DNA from: Nageia nagi
Lineage: Eukaryota; Pinophyta
Assembly (NCBI GenBank): GCA_050084985.1
Contig: JBITNC010000001.1
Coordinates: 48,546,001 to 48,610,000, forward strand
Length of the DNA stretch: 64,000 bases
Reading direction: 5' to 3'
The position numbers were made by a program, and so were the translations under genes. This document shows positions 35,299 to 46,456 of the stretch, piece by piece (within the stretch, counting starts at the first letter, position 1; every line of letters starts with the position of its first letter). Below the pieces are notes generated by a model that was not told the origin of the DNA, searched no databases, and saw only the letters and a program-made list of their open reading frames with translations.

Positions 35299-37059
35299 AT
35301 ATATTCCCCTTAAACAAATCATTCAAACACTTTTCAATTTTTAGTTTGATCATTAAAAAAATACCTCACATTACCTTAAGTATTAAGGCATAATAAAATT
35401 GCAGTTTTACAATTGTACTTAAAAAAAACTAATGCTTAATATTTTTCCTTGCATTTATTTAAATATATAAAAAATACTTTTCTAAATTCTATTTAAAATA
35501 AGATCTTTAAGAAAATAAATCATTAATGCAAAAACAAAGACCTTTCTTTACTCCATGGTAGAATCATTTAATGCCTAGTTAATGAAAAATGATGACTTGC
35601 CAAAAATTTTGCTTCCAAGTAAACACCAAAAAAGATTACAAGCAATTTGGACAAATGAATATTTTCCAAAAAAGGAGGCAAGGAAGTTTTAAATGGAGTT
35701 TTGGTGCAGAGAGAGAGCTACGTAGTAGAGAAGCATACTATGAGTGGAATTAGAAGGGAGCCTAACTACTAACAGGCCATGAGGCTAGCAAAGAAGAGAG
35801 GCTACATAATAAAAAAGAAAAAGGGGCCATAAGCTCTATAACTCAAGGTCATGTGAGGAGAAAGGGTTTGTGGGAGAGGGTGAGCATAGAGGAGATGGCC
35901 AAGCAATGAGAAGACCAGAGAGTAAGGGTGTAATAGGTCAAATCCCATGTAACCCCTAAAAAAGTTTAAGCCCAATCATGTAGCTTTCTTTGTGGGGAAA
36001 GAACTAGCAAGAAGAAAAAAAGGCATGATTTAAAAAAGAACGGTCATAAGGATCCATCCTTCTAGATCAATCACCTTTCCCACCATGCTCAATAACATAC
36101 ACAAATTGGGAGCTCATGGTGGAGGGAGTGAAGGGGAGCTCTTAGAATCGATGGAGGATAATCATGCATAGGCAGTTGAGTGAGGTAAAGAATATTAGCA
36201 GGGCATCACTAGATGCAAGGCTTGATTGAATAATAAAAGAGTGGCTATGAGAGGAGAGAAGATGAGTATCCAAATGGAGGAGAAATGTGCGAGAAGATGC
36301 AATGAGGAAGTGCAAGGTGGGAGGACCAACGAATGACACAGAGGGTTAACTAGCTTCCTGAGTAAGGTTAAGGGTTCTGGCAGTCACACCATTTCTAAAG
36401 AAATGAGGTTGTCAGGCAAATTTGATCCCCTATCAAAAAGAAAAAAAAAACTTCAAACAATAAAAAAAGGAGTAAAGGGTTTGAGCTAGGCTAGGTAATA
36501 GTTGGTCAAGCTCCCCTAAATTTATTTGATTTTCAACAAAAACTTTTCAAACATTACAAATTTCATTTTTAAACTTTATATGTTTCATTTTATTTAATAC
36601 TATTTATGTTTTAAAAGAAAACTTTATAAACATTAAAAGTATACCATTTTTTCTTTTTAAAAAAAAGCATATAAAAAAAAATTAACCCCCTTTTTCTTCT
36701 CCTTTAAAAAAAAACTTTTGTAATATTGTAAATTGTGTATACTAACCCTTTTTAATATACAAAAAAAAACCTTTTAATATAAAAGATTATAGCAACATAG
36801 TGAGCAAGTTTGAAACAAAAATTGCAAGTAATATACAAAAAAAGGTTAATATAAATAAATGAATTGCAACATATTGTTAGTTTTAAGTATATTTAAAAAA
36901 TAACTAACACATAGCACAAAATATATTAGTAGCATAATGCAATAATCCAAAAAATAAGAAGGAAGGATGTTATATCTTCACAATTCTTTTACCTCAACAA
37001 GGATGTAGATAAACCTCCAATGAAGAGTCTCCAAGGATGTGAAGAGGAGCCTCCAAGGT
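35299..37059 (-). other. M1 leader, LTR-proximal part, with variable cassette
   Basis: Minus-strand leader between E5 and the M1 primer site. A G/A-rich plus strand (C/T-rich in M1 sense) at about 35690-36440 sits where E1, E3, E5 and E7 carry their variable cassettes. The rest is AT-rich with poly-A/poly-T runs. No gene recognised. Confidence 0.65.
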
Positions 37060-37071
37060 GCTCTAATACCA
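37060..37071 (-). other. M1 primer-binding site
   Basis: Minus strand TGGTATTAGAGC, one mismatch from the initiator-Met consensus and two bases from the LTR. It fixes M1's orientation. Confidence 0.88.
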
Positions 37072-37073
37072 AA

Positions 37074-37573
37074 TGAAGGATATGAACTATAACTAATACA
37101 ATCCTAAACTACCAAGATCACATGAAAGCTCACTCTAACATCAAGAACTCAAGTATAGACAATCTCACAAAGTGATTCAAGATATAAAGTGGTTCCTCCA
37201 ACTAGGAGTACATACACTAACAAGATCTTACTTCATTCACAAATATAACTCTCTTAAAATCCTTCTAAATTCATCTCCTAATCATTATCTTAGAGCATAA
37301 CTTTGCTTCACAAATTGGTGAGTGATAACAAAGAGGGGGCCTTCTATTTCTAGGCCAAAATTCCCCTTTGGATCACCCTTTTAACTATTGTATAAAGGCA
37401 TGACATGCTACTCCCTTTTACCCAAGGGGTATGTTCATGACATGGAGTGTAGGACAAGATAAATTATCATATTCACTTAAATATTTAAGGTATATAGTTA
37501 TACCATTAGGTATTAGTGAATTTACAAAGACGATTATTACAAACCTTAAAATAATGCATTATTCATTCCAACA
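37074..37573 (-). repeat. M1 5' LTR
   Basis: Plus strand TGAAGG...CCAACA, 500 bp, equal in length to the reconstructed 3' LTR. The hairpin at 37480-37514 has GGTATA/TATACC. The TATA box is degraded to TAGAAATA. Confidence 0.93.
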
Positions 37574-37901
37574 ATATAAACCCTGGGTAAAAAGGTGGGT
37601 TAATGTGAGTTAAGAAGGGGCTCTCTCCTATAAATAAAGGGCTTGGCCTTATTGTAAATTAAACTTGATGAGAGCAAAGTTATGTTCATTCCTTGTAGGT
37701 TGATAGGAGAGAAAGAGAGGTTGTAAGCATTGTAAGAACTATCCTTGAGGAGTAAAGATTTTGAGTTAAAGTGGAGTACTCTCACCTTGAGAGGAACCAC
37801 TATACATCCTTTGTCATCTTATGTGTGATTGATTAAGTATTCTTAGAAGTAGGTTTGTTCATCCAAGGTGATCTTGGAGTATTGGAGTTTAAACTCTTTC
37901 A
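37574..37901 (+). repeat. B1 3' LTR, right piece
   Basis: It resumes the LTR interrupted at 3668. The first five bases are the duplicated ATATA, then aaccctgggtaaaa, matching 1249 onward. TATAAATA at 37629-37636. It ends CTTTCA. Confidence 0.92.
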
Positions 37902-38470
37902 TGTAAAACCCCCTCTACCAAAAAAAATAAGATTGCTTGTTCTTTAACATACAGTCCCTTTCCTCTAAATCCTCAAACATGACAAAGAAAGAATCATAAG
38001 GGAGAAGATAAATGTTAAACTTATAGTCCCAACATTCATCTACAAATTTCATTAGATCATCCCAAATCAACCAATATCCTCTTAGTTTACAAATAATTTC
38101 TTTAGTTTATAACTCTTCTACCTTGAAGATGAATTCATCATCCTTGATATCCAAAGATACCATAGAAGAGATTCTGTAGAACTGATAGCTATCTAGGGTT
38201 CCATATTTTTTTATATGAGAAGTTGAGTCCTTCATGCACATTAACTAATCAACACCATTCTCTACATGTGACCTTCTAAGGCACCTAATACTTTCCTCAC
38301 CAAGAACTTGTTGAGATCCATTTCTTGCATTGAGCAAGCTAGATGTCTCCATATGTTGTTGCCTAGGGAATCCATTATCTATCCTCAAAATATTATGCAC
38401 TATTACGCTCCTCATCTAACCTCTTACAACATTCTTTGTACATTAATTCTTTCACATATGGATCATGTAA
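37902..38470 (-). pseudogene. N-terminal half of a DUF4283-type relic, split by B1
   Basis: Minus-strand reading gives KDDEFIFKVEEL, then CKLRGYWLIWDDLMKFVDECW, then LPYDSFFVMFEDLEERDCML and KNKQSYFFW*RGFY. This is the order and spacing of plant DUF4283 domains: a Trp-containing helix, a phi-FMF strand, an E-x-R-D-x-x-L turn and a GP/QSWFF-like strand. The frame runs straight on at 1104 (IQKW...) once B1 is excised. Upstream, about 38470-38300, a further frame reads DPYVKELMYKECCKRLDEER. Stops are present. The domain occurs in plant LINE ORF1 and in zinc-knuckle genes; I cannot tell which from this fragment. Confidence 0.65.
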
Positions 38471-39599
38471 CAAATTTCTAATCTATTTTTATTTTCTTTT
38501 CCATTCTTTCTATTGCTTCCTTTAATAGTTTTTTTTTTTTTTAAATCTTGTAAGCTAAAGGTTGTAGGTTTTTTATTTGAGTTTTTGAACTAAGAGGTTC
38601 TTGAAACTATTCTATTGATTATTCTTGAGTTTGTTTATATGGTTCTTCCTTGTTTTGAGGTTCTCTATTTTCCTTAGTTGCCTTAAGTTTTGCATTAATT
38701 CTCAATTAAGTTTGTTCTTTACTTAACTATTCTCTCAACCTTATAAATGCTTATATTCTATTAATTGTATTTTATTTTAATACTTATTTAAGATGTTTTA
38801 GCATTTTTTTTTGCTTCATTTGAAATTCTTGTGAATTTTACATCTTCAATCCTTTTATACATTTCTTCAACCCAATTATCAAAATTTTAAAGAGTTAATC
38901 CTTCATAACTTAAGATATCTTTTCATATATTAATTATTTCATGCTTTTGTTCACATACATTTTCTTCTTTATCATACACTATAATGTGTTAATCAACATC
39001 ATTATGCAAAATATTGGAAAGCTTTCCAAATGTTGGATGCAGTGAATGATAAGGTATTTTGTAGATTTTTTCAACCATCCATTAATTTCTAAGGTTATAA
39101 TAATGTTGTGGACTATGAGATAAAGCTATTAGAGAAGTTTTAGTTTATTTATACTAAAGAAAAGGATTAATAGTGAACCTATATTCTATTATAAGACCAA
39201 AAATGACCATATTTTCAAGTTTTCTAATATTTTGAAAGTTGGGTATGATTCCTAATGGTGTATGGAGGCATTTAGTGATGTTATAATAACTTCAAGGTGT
39301 TTTAAAGAGTTGAAAAATTATTGATTTTTAATGTGTTTTGGAGTGAGTGTCATGTTATCTTCATGTAGTTCTTTAGGAGAGTTATGATGTGATGGAGTAG
39401 GTTTTAGAACTCAAGAGGTTTGATACAGCTCTATGATGGCAAGTTGGATGGTAAGTTCTATGATAAAGTTTTGAATAAAATTTGTATTTACTAATATGTA
39501 ATTATTCAACTTTTATCTTCATTTTTATTTTAATATAATATGTAAATGAAGTTTGAATTGAATTTAGCTTTATTTTAGTTTTCATATTATTTTTATTAT
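38471..39599. other. No gene recognised
   Basis: AT-rich stretch between two divergently oriented DUF4283 relics. It has poly-T runs but no LTR ends, coding frame or RNA gene that I can support. Confidence 0.5.
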
Positions 39600-40885
39600 T
39601 TGTATATTGGTGAAATCAATTATCTTCATGACAAGAACTAGGGATGTGAGGCAAGCAAGAAGGGTCTTCTACAACTCTTAGTAGACTTGAGTGGTAGCTA
39701 ATGGTGTCTAATCCTAGAGGGGGTTCATCTCTCCTTGCCAAAATTTCTTATCAAAATGTAGTTTATAATCACCATGTTATCTTTAATCAGAGCCCTATCC
39801 CTAATATACAAAAATACCCTTTTTAAACTCTGACAATTGATCACAGGAAGAACAAGATGGGATGCTTCCTTTCTAGTAAAGAAACCCCCTTCATCCAAAT
39901 AAAAAAATCTAACATAAGCAACAATAATGCCACTTTGGAAGAGAGAAATCTTATTTATCACTTCATGGGCATCCATCCTCATCTTTTGGCTTTCGAATCT
40001 TGGGTTGACCAAAACTAGAACTTGAATAGAGGGGTAAGCATTAGTTAATACTCATATGTCTATTTCTTAGCTTTAATTTATACTAAATAAGATATATATC
40101 TAATTTTCCAAGGATATCCTTGGTTTTTTGGTAAAGTTGGTTTTTTTATGAAACCATGGCACCTAGGATTTATGTTGAGTGAAGAATTCCTTTCCTTTTC
40201 TCTGGTCTGGGTTTTATTGCATGGTATTCCTTTCAAGCTTTAGAAAGAATTTATTTTTGAAATCATAGGTAATTCTTTGGGAACCTTAATAGGTACCTTT
40301 GATAAGATACAATCTTACATAAATTTATCTTATGCAAGAATCTATGTAAATCTTAACTTATTACTTCCTCTACCAATTAAATCAAAATCTAAGACAAACT
40401 TATTGAATGGGATATATCCCTCAACTATGAAAATATTCTATTTATATGTAATATCTACTATAATTATGGCCACATAGCAAGATGCTTCCCTTTACCTACC
40501 CCAAATAAGAATATTTTTCCCTCAAAACTTGATACTTTCCAGCAAACCAAACAAAAAAATACAATTTCTAAGTAAACAATCCCTATTCAAGATACTCAAA
40601 ATAATAATTATCACCATTGCCTTCAAATTGGACATAGGACTTCCCTGGTGAAACTTTTGAACCATTAGAGATTCCAAAAAATACCCCCTAACCTTACCAA
40701 ATGAACAATCATAAACTACCCAACCTATTATCCCTTCACACGAATCCCAACCGTAGAGGTTACACCAAAACTATATCAACAACCAAATGAATAAACATTG
40801 AACCAATAAAACATCCATATGGATCTGAATATGATTGAAGCTCTTGATAAAGAGATAAATACCAAACTAATTTATTGGGGAGTGG
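39600..40885 (+). pseudogene. DUF4283/zinc-knuckle relic, plus strand
   Basis: Frameshifted but readable. An N-terminal linker at about 39700-39800 reads RGGSSLLAKISYQNVVYNHH. Then comes the DUF4283 domain, with blocks LIYHFMGIHPHLLAFESWVD, QGYPWFFGKVGFFMKPWH, EIIGNSLGTLIGTFDKIQSY and YARIYVNLNLLLPLPI. The zinc knuckle CNIYYNYGHIARCFP is clearest in the tandem copies, with the second Cys replaced by Tyr. Its tail reads PTVEVTPKLYQQPNE and IYWGV, where the family C LTR begins (40886). Such proteins bind nucleic acid and are typically LINE ORF1 or its domesticated kin. At least three frameshifts and several stops are present. Confidence 0.75.
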
Positions 40886-42488
40886 TGTTAAGCATTATTC
40901 CATGTATATAATGTAAATATTATTATTTATTATGTACCACATTTTTAGTAGTGTAGGAAGATTTTAGAAAGATTCCTTTGGTGTATTGTGACTCTTGGAT
41001 GTATTAAAGAGCCTTCTATTGATAAAATATGTAATTTTAACTTCATATTCAATTGATTGAATATGAAATCATAGGTAATTCTTTGGGAACCTTAATAGGT
41101 ACCTTTGATAAGATACAATCTTACATAAATTTATCTTATGCAAGAATCTATGTAAATATTAACTTATTACTTCCTCTACCAATTAAATCAAAATCTAAGA
41201 CAAACTTTTTGAATGGGATATATCCCTCAACTATGAAAATATTCTATTTAGATGCAATATATACTATAATTATGGCCACATAGCAAGATGCTTCCCTTTA
41301 CCTCCCCCAAATAAGAATATTTTTCCCTCAAAACTTGATACTTTCCAGCAACCCAAGATACTCAAAATAATAATTATCACCATTGCCTTCAAATTGGACA
41401 TAGGACTTCCCTGGTGAAACTTTTGAACCATTAGAGATTCCAAAAAATACCCCCTAACCTTACCAAATGAACAATCATAAACTACCCAACCTATTATCCC
41501 TTCACAAGAATCCCAACCGTAGAGGTTACACCAAAACTATAAGATACAATCCCTATGCTATGAAAATATTCTATTTAGATGCAATATCTACTATAATTAT
41601 GGCCACATAGCAAGATGCTTCCCTTTACCTCCCCCAAATAAGAATATTTTTCCCTCAAAACTTGATACTTTCCAGCAACCCAAATAAAAAAATACAATTT
41701 CTAAGTAAACAATCCCTATTCAAGATACTCAAAATAATAATTATCACCATTGCCTTCAAATTGGACATAGTACTTCCCTGGTGAAACTTTTGAACCATTA
41801 GAGATTCCAAAAAATATGCCCTAACCTTACCAAATGAACAATCATAAACTACCCAACCTATTATCCCTTCATAAGAATCCCAACCGTAGAGGTTACACCA
41901 AAACTATAAGATACAATCTTACATAAATTTATCTTATGCAAGAATCTATGTAAATCTTAACTTATTACTTCCTCTACCAATTAAATCAAAATCTAAGACA
42001 AACTTGTTGAATGGGATATATCCCTCAACTATGAAAATATTCTATTTAGATGCAATATCTACTATAATTATGGCCACATAGCAAGATGCTTCCCTTTACC
42101 TCCCCCAAATAAGAATATTTTTCCCTCAAAACTTGATACTTTCCAGCAACCCAAACAAAAAATACAATTTCTAAGTAAACAATCCCTATTCAAGATACTC
42201 AAAATAATAATTATCACCATTGCCTTCAAATTGGACATAGGACTTCCCTGGTGAAACTTTTGAACCATTAGAGATTCCAAAAAATACCCCCTAACCTTAC
42301 CAAATGAACAATCATAAACTACCCAACCTATTATCCCTTCACAAGAATCCCAACCATAGAGGTTACACCAAAACTATATCAACAACCAAATGAATAAACA
42401 TTGAACCAATAAAACATCCATACGGATCTGAATATGATTGAAGCTCTTGATAAAGAGATAAATACCAAACTAATTTATTGGGGATTGG
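40258..42488 (+). repeat. Tandem duplication of the DUF4283 tail with an LTR fragment
   Basis: Four nearly identical direct copies start at 40258, 41064, 41541 and 41908. The first ends in the first 178 bp of a family C LTR (40886-41063). The second and third stop at ccaaaactat and restart at aagatacaatc. The fourth runs into the complete C LTR at 42489. Copies 2 and 3 also carry internal deletions. Copy-to-copy differences are few, so the amplification is more recent than the decay of the coding frame. Confidence 0.88.
40886..41063 (+). repeat. Partial family C LTR inside the tandem array
   Basis: TGTTAAGCATTATTCC... is identical or nearly so to the start of the LTR at 42489. It breaks off at gattgaata, where the next DUF4283 unit begins. 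It shows that C inserted before the tandem duplication. Confidence 0.88.
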
Positions 42489-43001
42489 TGTTAAGCATTA
42501 TTCCATGTATATAATGTAAATATTATTATTTATTATGTACCACATTTTTAGTAGTGTAGGAAGATTTTAGAAAGATTCCTTTGGTGTATTGTGACTCTTG
42601 GATGTATTAAAGAGCCTTCTATTGATAAAATATGTAATTTTAACTTCATATTCAAGTTGATTGAATAAAAAATATTGTAAAGGAGAGTTAACGATGTGTA
42701 AATTATTTTACAAACCCTATGGTTCATTACAATTGAGTATATTTGATTAGTTTTTACCTCTATTTTTATGTGAGGAGCATTTGTGGTGAAGTAGACTTTT
42801 GCAGAGCATGTATTCTTATGTTTGTTTATGTATTTTTTGTGATATTATATTTTTTACATGAGTTAGTCCAAATATCAGAAGATATTGTAATCAATCCAAA
42901 GGGTTTAGCCCCCAAACATCGAGTGACATTGCTCTATATTTATTGCTCCATTGTTGTCACTCTGCACCTATGAGAAATAATGCCCTATCTTGAATCCCAC
43001 A
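42489..43001 (+). repeat. Family C 5' LTR
   Basis: It runs TGTTAAGC...ATCCCACA, 513 bp, ending two bases before a primer-site-like TGGTATTAGATC. It is a third copia LTR sequence type, unlike those of A (E and M copies) and B. No matching 3' LTR was found in the window. Confidence 0.78.
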
Positions 43002-43003
43002 TT

Positions 43004-43015
43004 TGGTATTAGATC
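43004..43015 (+). other. Family C primer-binding site
   Basis: TGGTATTAGATC, two mismatches from the initiator-Met consensus TGGTATCAGAGC, directly after the C LTR. Confidence 0.7.
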
Positions 43016-43436
43016 TTAGTAGAAGGAGAGTTAGGTTTTAAGCAAACTTATTATAGATTTTATTGAAGGGAGTCTTCAATTGTTCTTACTTATGTGTCAC
43101 GAACAACTTGAACAATTCATTACCCATCCCTAAATTCAATGGTTAAAAGTATGAATTTTGGAGCATTAAGATGAGGCATTTGTTGATAGGAAAGGATTTG
43201 TGGGATATTACTGATAAAGGTTATGTTGAATCAACTGATTGGAGTACTCTAAAATGAAATAAATTAAAAATTAAGAGGGAAGAAATACAAAAGAATTTCC
43301 TTGCTTATGCTACATTGAGTCAGCACTAAATGATAGCTTGTTCCCAAGAATTGCAACAACCAAAACAACCCAAGAAGCATGGAGGTCTCTCAAAGAGGCA
43401 TTTGAAGGAAGTGACCAAGTGAAGGTGGTCAATATA
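43016..43436 (+). pseudogene. gag: Family C gag relic, N-terminal part
   Basis: Copia gag with the DUF4219/UBN2 arrangement: PKFNG*KYEFWSIKMRHLL, GKDLWDITDKGYVE. After frameshifts it reads AWRSLKEAFEGSDQVKVVN. The frame is cut at caatata by E7 and resumes at 51618 as IQTFKKDFKNL. It belongs to a different copia gag type from the E copies, which begin FLPKHILDG. Stops and two or more frameshifts make it dead. Confidence 0.8.
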
Positions 43437-43887
43437 TGTTGGAATGTATAATGCATTACTATAAAGATTATGTAATAATCTTCTATGTAAGTTCACTAAT
43501 ACTTAAGGGTATCATTTGATACCTTAAGTATTTATGTAAATATAATAATGTAACTTGTCCTTCACTCCATGTCATGAGCATGCCCCTTGGGAAAAAGAAT
43601 GTGCATGTTATGCTTTTGTACATTGGATAAAAGGGTGATCTAAAGAGGTATTTTGGCTTATAAATAAAAGGCTCTTTCTTTGTGATTACACACCAATTTG
43701 TGGAGTAAAGTTATGCTATAGGATAGTGCTTATGAGTTGAGATTAGGAGGATTGTAAGAGAGTTATATTTGTGATTGAAGTAAAGATCTAGTTAGTGGAT
43801 GTACTCCTAGTTGGAGGAACCACTTACATCTTGTGTTGTGAGATTGCTTTGTGAGTTTGTTATTCATGTTATAATTCAATTCTCACA
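43437..43887 (+). repeat. E7 5' LTR
   Basis: TGTTGGAATG...TCTCACA. TATAAATA at 43659-43666. The segment between gagtttgtta and ttcatgttat is deleted compared with relatives. Confidence 0.92.
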
Positions 43888-43889
43888 TT

Positions 43890-43901
43890 TGGTATGAGAG
43901 C
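43890..43901 (+). other. E7 primer-binding site
   Basis: TGGTATGAGAGC, one mismatch from the initiator-Met consensus. Confidence 0.88.
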
Positions 43902-46456
43902 TTGGTGTAGAAGCTCTTCTTCAACATCTTGAAGGCCTTTATTTCTCAACCTACACTCCATTATTGAGGTAAAATCAAGAGAAGGTATAAATTTTTTGAT
44001 TAATTTTTTTTTTTATTACTGTGATACTAACATAATTCTTTGAAGATGTGTTAGTTTATATTTTTATGCTTAAAATGATGCAATTGTTTACTAATCTTCT
44101 TTTTTAGTTGCAATTTTTTATTGCTTAGCTTATTGCTATTTTATAAAAATTGGGGTTAGTATATAAAAAAAAATTGCATTTCTTTGTGTTTCAAATAAAC
44201 TTTTTGTATCAATATTTATTAAAGGAGAGACTTTAGATAAAATTTGATATCAATATTTATTGCTTTACTAGTAAAATACAATAGTATCAAAATTTGTTGC
44301 TTTACTAGTGAAATAAAAATTTTGTATCAAATAAATAAATTTTTTGTATCAATATTTATTAGAAGCATTTCTAGTAATAAAATTCATACAAAGAGATTTC
44401 CAACAGCATTTTTGATAGGGGCAAGTAGAAGCCTAAGGTCACAGGTTCTAACCTCACCACGATGGTAATGTGAAAGTCTAGGAGGGTGGCCAAGCTAGTG
44501 GCAGCAGGTCTTAACATGAAATGGAGACAACCCTATGTGAACCCTACTCTTTGCATCCATGTCCATTTCCTAACAAAGTGATAGGTCACTCCATAGAGAA
44601 CCTATAGATATTTTTCAAGGCTAAAAAACCCTACCCTTTGGACCCATGTCCATTTCCTAGCTCTGTTGGCCACCCAATGAGAACCTTGCACTAGCTTATC
44701 TCCTCTAATGGTAGCTCCCTCACTCTATCTGCTCCCTCCATGCTCATATTGGCTCCTTCCTCACCCCACCTGTTCACCCACCAAGAGGCTTAAGCTCCTC
44801 ACATAGCCCCTCTCCACCTCCTTCTATGTATGGTGTGGTGGAATTTTTTATTTTTTCCTTCACTTTTTTTTGTTCTCTTCCATTATTTATTTAATTCCTC
44901 TCATGCCTTTACTTTAATTTTTTGGTATATGATCATTAATGGCATTGTGTTTTCTTGCAAGTAATCTTTTGAGGATGACCACATGTTTAGTCTATTTCTT
45001 TAATGAGTATCCTACATATTAAATGCTATCTAACTTAAAGCCAAACTTTAAATTTGAATGATGATTTATCTTATCAACTCAAAAAAAAATCATTACTAAA
45101 GTTTACCATTTTATTAGAGGCATTAAAGTAAGCACTTATTGAGGGAAGTTTATTGTTAAAAAAAAAAGTGAATTGCTTCATTTTTTTTAGCATACTTTTA
45201 AAGATAAAAATATTAAGTTAAGCTAAGTATGCTATCTTTAGGGGTATAAATTTAAGTAAAAGGGGGAATTTGTATGATTTTTTTACTTAAAGTTTAAAAC
45301 ATGATGTTACTTATTTTTTAAATTTAATGATTAGGGCTTTAAATTTTAAGTAAATGCTTACTACTTAAAAGTTAAATGCATAGCATTTATTTGTTAAGTA
45401 TTTCAATTTATTTTTAAGTTAAAAGATATATTTCTTTACTTAAAATTGTTATGTTAAAAAGTGCATTTCTAGTTGCATACTTTTAAGTTAAAATGATGCA
45501 TACTTATGCTTAGTACTTAAATTTTATGCATGCTTGATACTTATTTGTTAAGTTAATGCATGCTTTTGCTTAAATGATGAATGTTTAGTACTTAAATGTT
45601 TAAGTTAATGAAACATGCTTAGAACTTAATTTTTGGTGATGAATGCTTAAGGACTTAAAATTTAAGTTAGATACTTAATTTTTTTTTAAGTGAAATAATG
45701 CATGCTTATTACTTAAAATCTTAAGTTAAGATGCAATCTACTTCTTTATGCAAGAATGGATTTGTGCAAAATTAGAATTGATGTAATTATGTCCTTTAGG
45801 GGTGGTAAACAAAACCCATTAGACACTTAAGTTTCAAATTTTTGAATGGATGATGTTTTACTTATGCTATTTTACTTCATGTTTTGCTTTTTGATTTATT
45901 TTCTTATGCAAATAAAAAAACTCAAATATTGAAATGAGCAACTCCTTAAAATGAACACATCCACCTGTACATTCCACAACATGACTTATTTAGGGAGCAA
46001 TGATGTGAGGATAGGTGGACTGGAGCCTTTAAGTCTAACAATCCAAGTGGTGAAAATTTTGTACTTCTCAATTGCCCCTAAGTCCTCTGTTGGTTTGGGC
46101 ATAACTCCAATATGTGGATAGGCATGTGTGTAGTGATACCACATGTCCACACGTCCATTTAGAGATTATCTTGGTAACCTAAGAGGACAACTTGAAACCT
46201 AATCAATATTAATAATTTGGCTGATCCAATATACATCATAACCTTGGAAAATAGTAGGTACTTATTCTTATGAGAGTATAATACTAACCAAAGTGAACTG
46301 GTTGAGGATTGATAGTACTTGAGCTCCTCTTGTGTGGGCATCCAGGTGAAGGCCTAATATTTAGACAAGAAAATAAGCCTCAACAATGTCACTTAACATA
46401 TAATGTTGTTTATTGAATCATATGCTTATTACTTTTTTCACATCCTTGTGTAAAAA
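43902..46456 (+). other. E7 leader
   Basis: It contains its own GC-richer cassette (44400-44860, with caccc, ctccc and two tttg(c/g)a(c/t)ccatgtccatttcc words), a minisatellite region (45290-45725) and the dual-strand segment. The sense leader ORF (45951-46121) starts at the same ATG but stops four codons early. The antisense frame 46341-46159 (LKYYQSSTSSLWLVLYSHKN) is open. Confidence 0.72.
45290..45725. repeat. E7 leader minisatellite
   Basis: Imperfect repeats of ttaagttaatgcatgcttagtacttaaa-type units, related to the array at 13292-13540 but with different unit spacing. Confidence 0.6.

Larger units (their letters stand above)
3669..37573 (-). mobile_element. M1: minus-strand Ty1/copia element hosting E1, E3, E4 and E5
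   Basis: The plus-strand ends read TGAAGG...CCAACA, which are LTR ends TGTTGG...CCTTCA on the minus strand. Perfect 5-bp target duplications ATATA lie at 3664-3668 and 37574-37578. Both LTRs come to exactly 500 bp once E1 and its duplication are removed from the left one. A hand alignment of about 350 bp of the two LTRs gives about 42 differences, so the insertion is old. Order on the minus strand: 5' LTR, primer site, long leader, gag, pol, 3' UTR, 3' LTR. Confidence 0.92.
1105..37901 (+). mobile_element. B1: outermost Ty1/copia element, internally deleted and split by M1
   Basis: The 5' LTR starts TGTTAGAATT at 1105. The 3' LTR (3515-3668 plus 37574-37901) ends CTTTCA. The flanking 5-mers tgtac (1100-1104) and tgtaa (37902-37906) form a target duplication with one mismatch, so the two LTR pieces belong to one insertion. 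Removing the 33.9-kb M1 insert rejoins the 3' LTR exactly. Of the coding region only RT and RNase H remain, because the 5' LTR is fused almost directly to RT. The LTR differs in sequence from those of the E and M copies but has the same layout: hairpin, TATAAATA box, similar length. Confidence 0.85.

Noticed and set aside
39725-40012. 95-codon minus-strand frame
   Set aside because: The plus strand reads as the N-terminal part of DUF4283 (RGGSSLLAKISYQN..., LIYHFMGIHPHLL), which is better supported.
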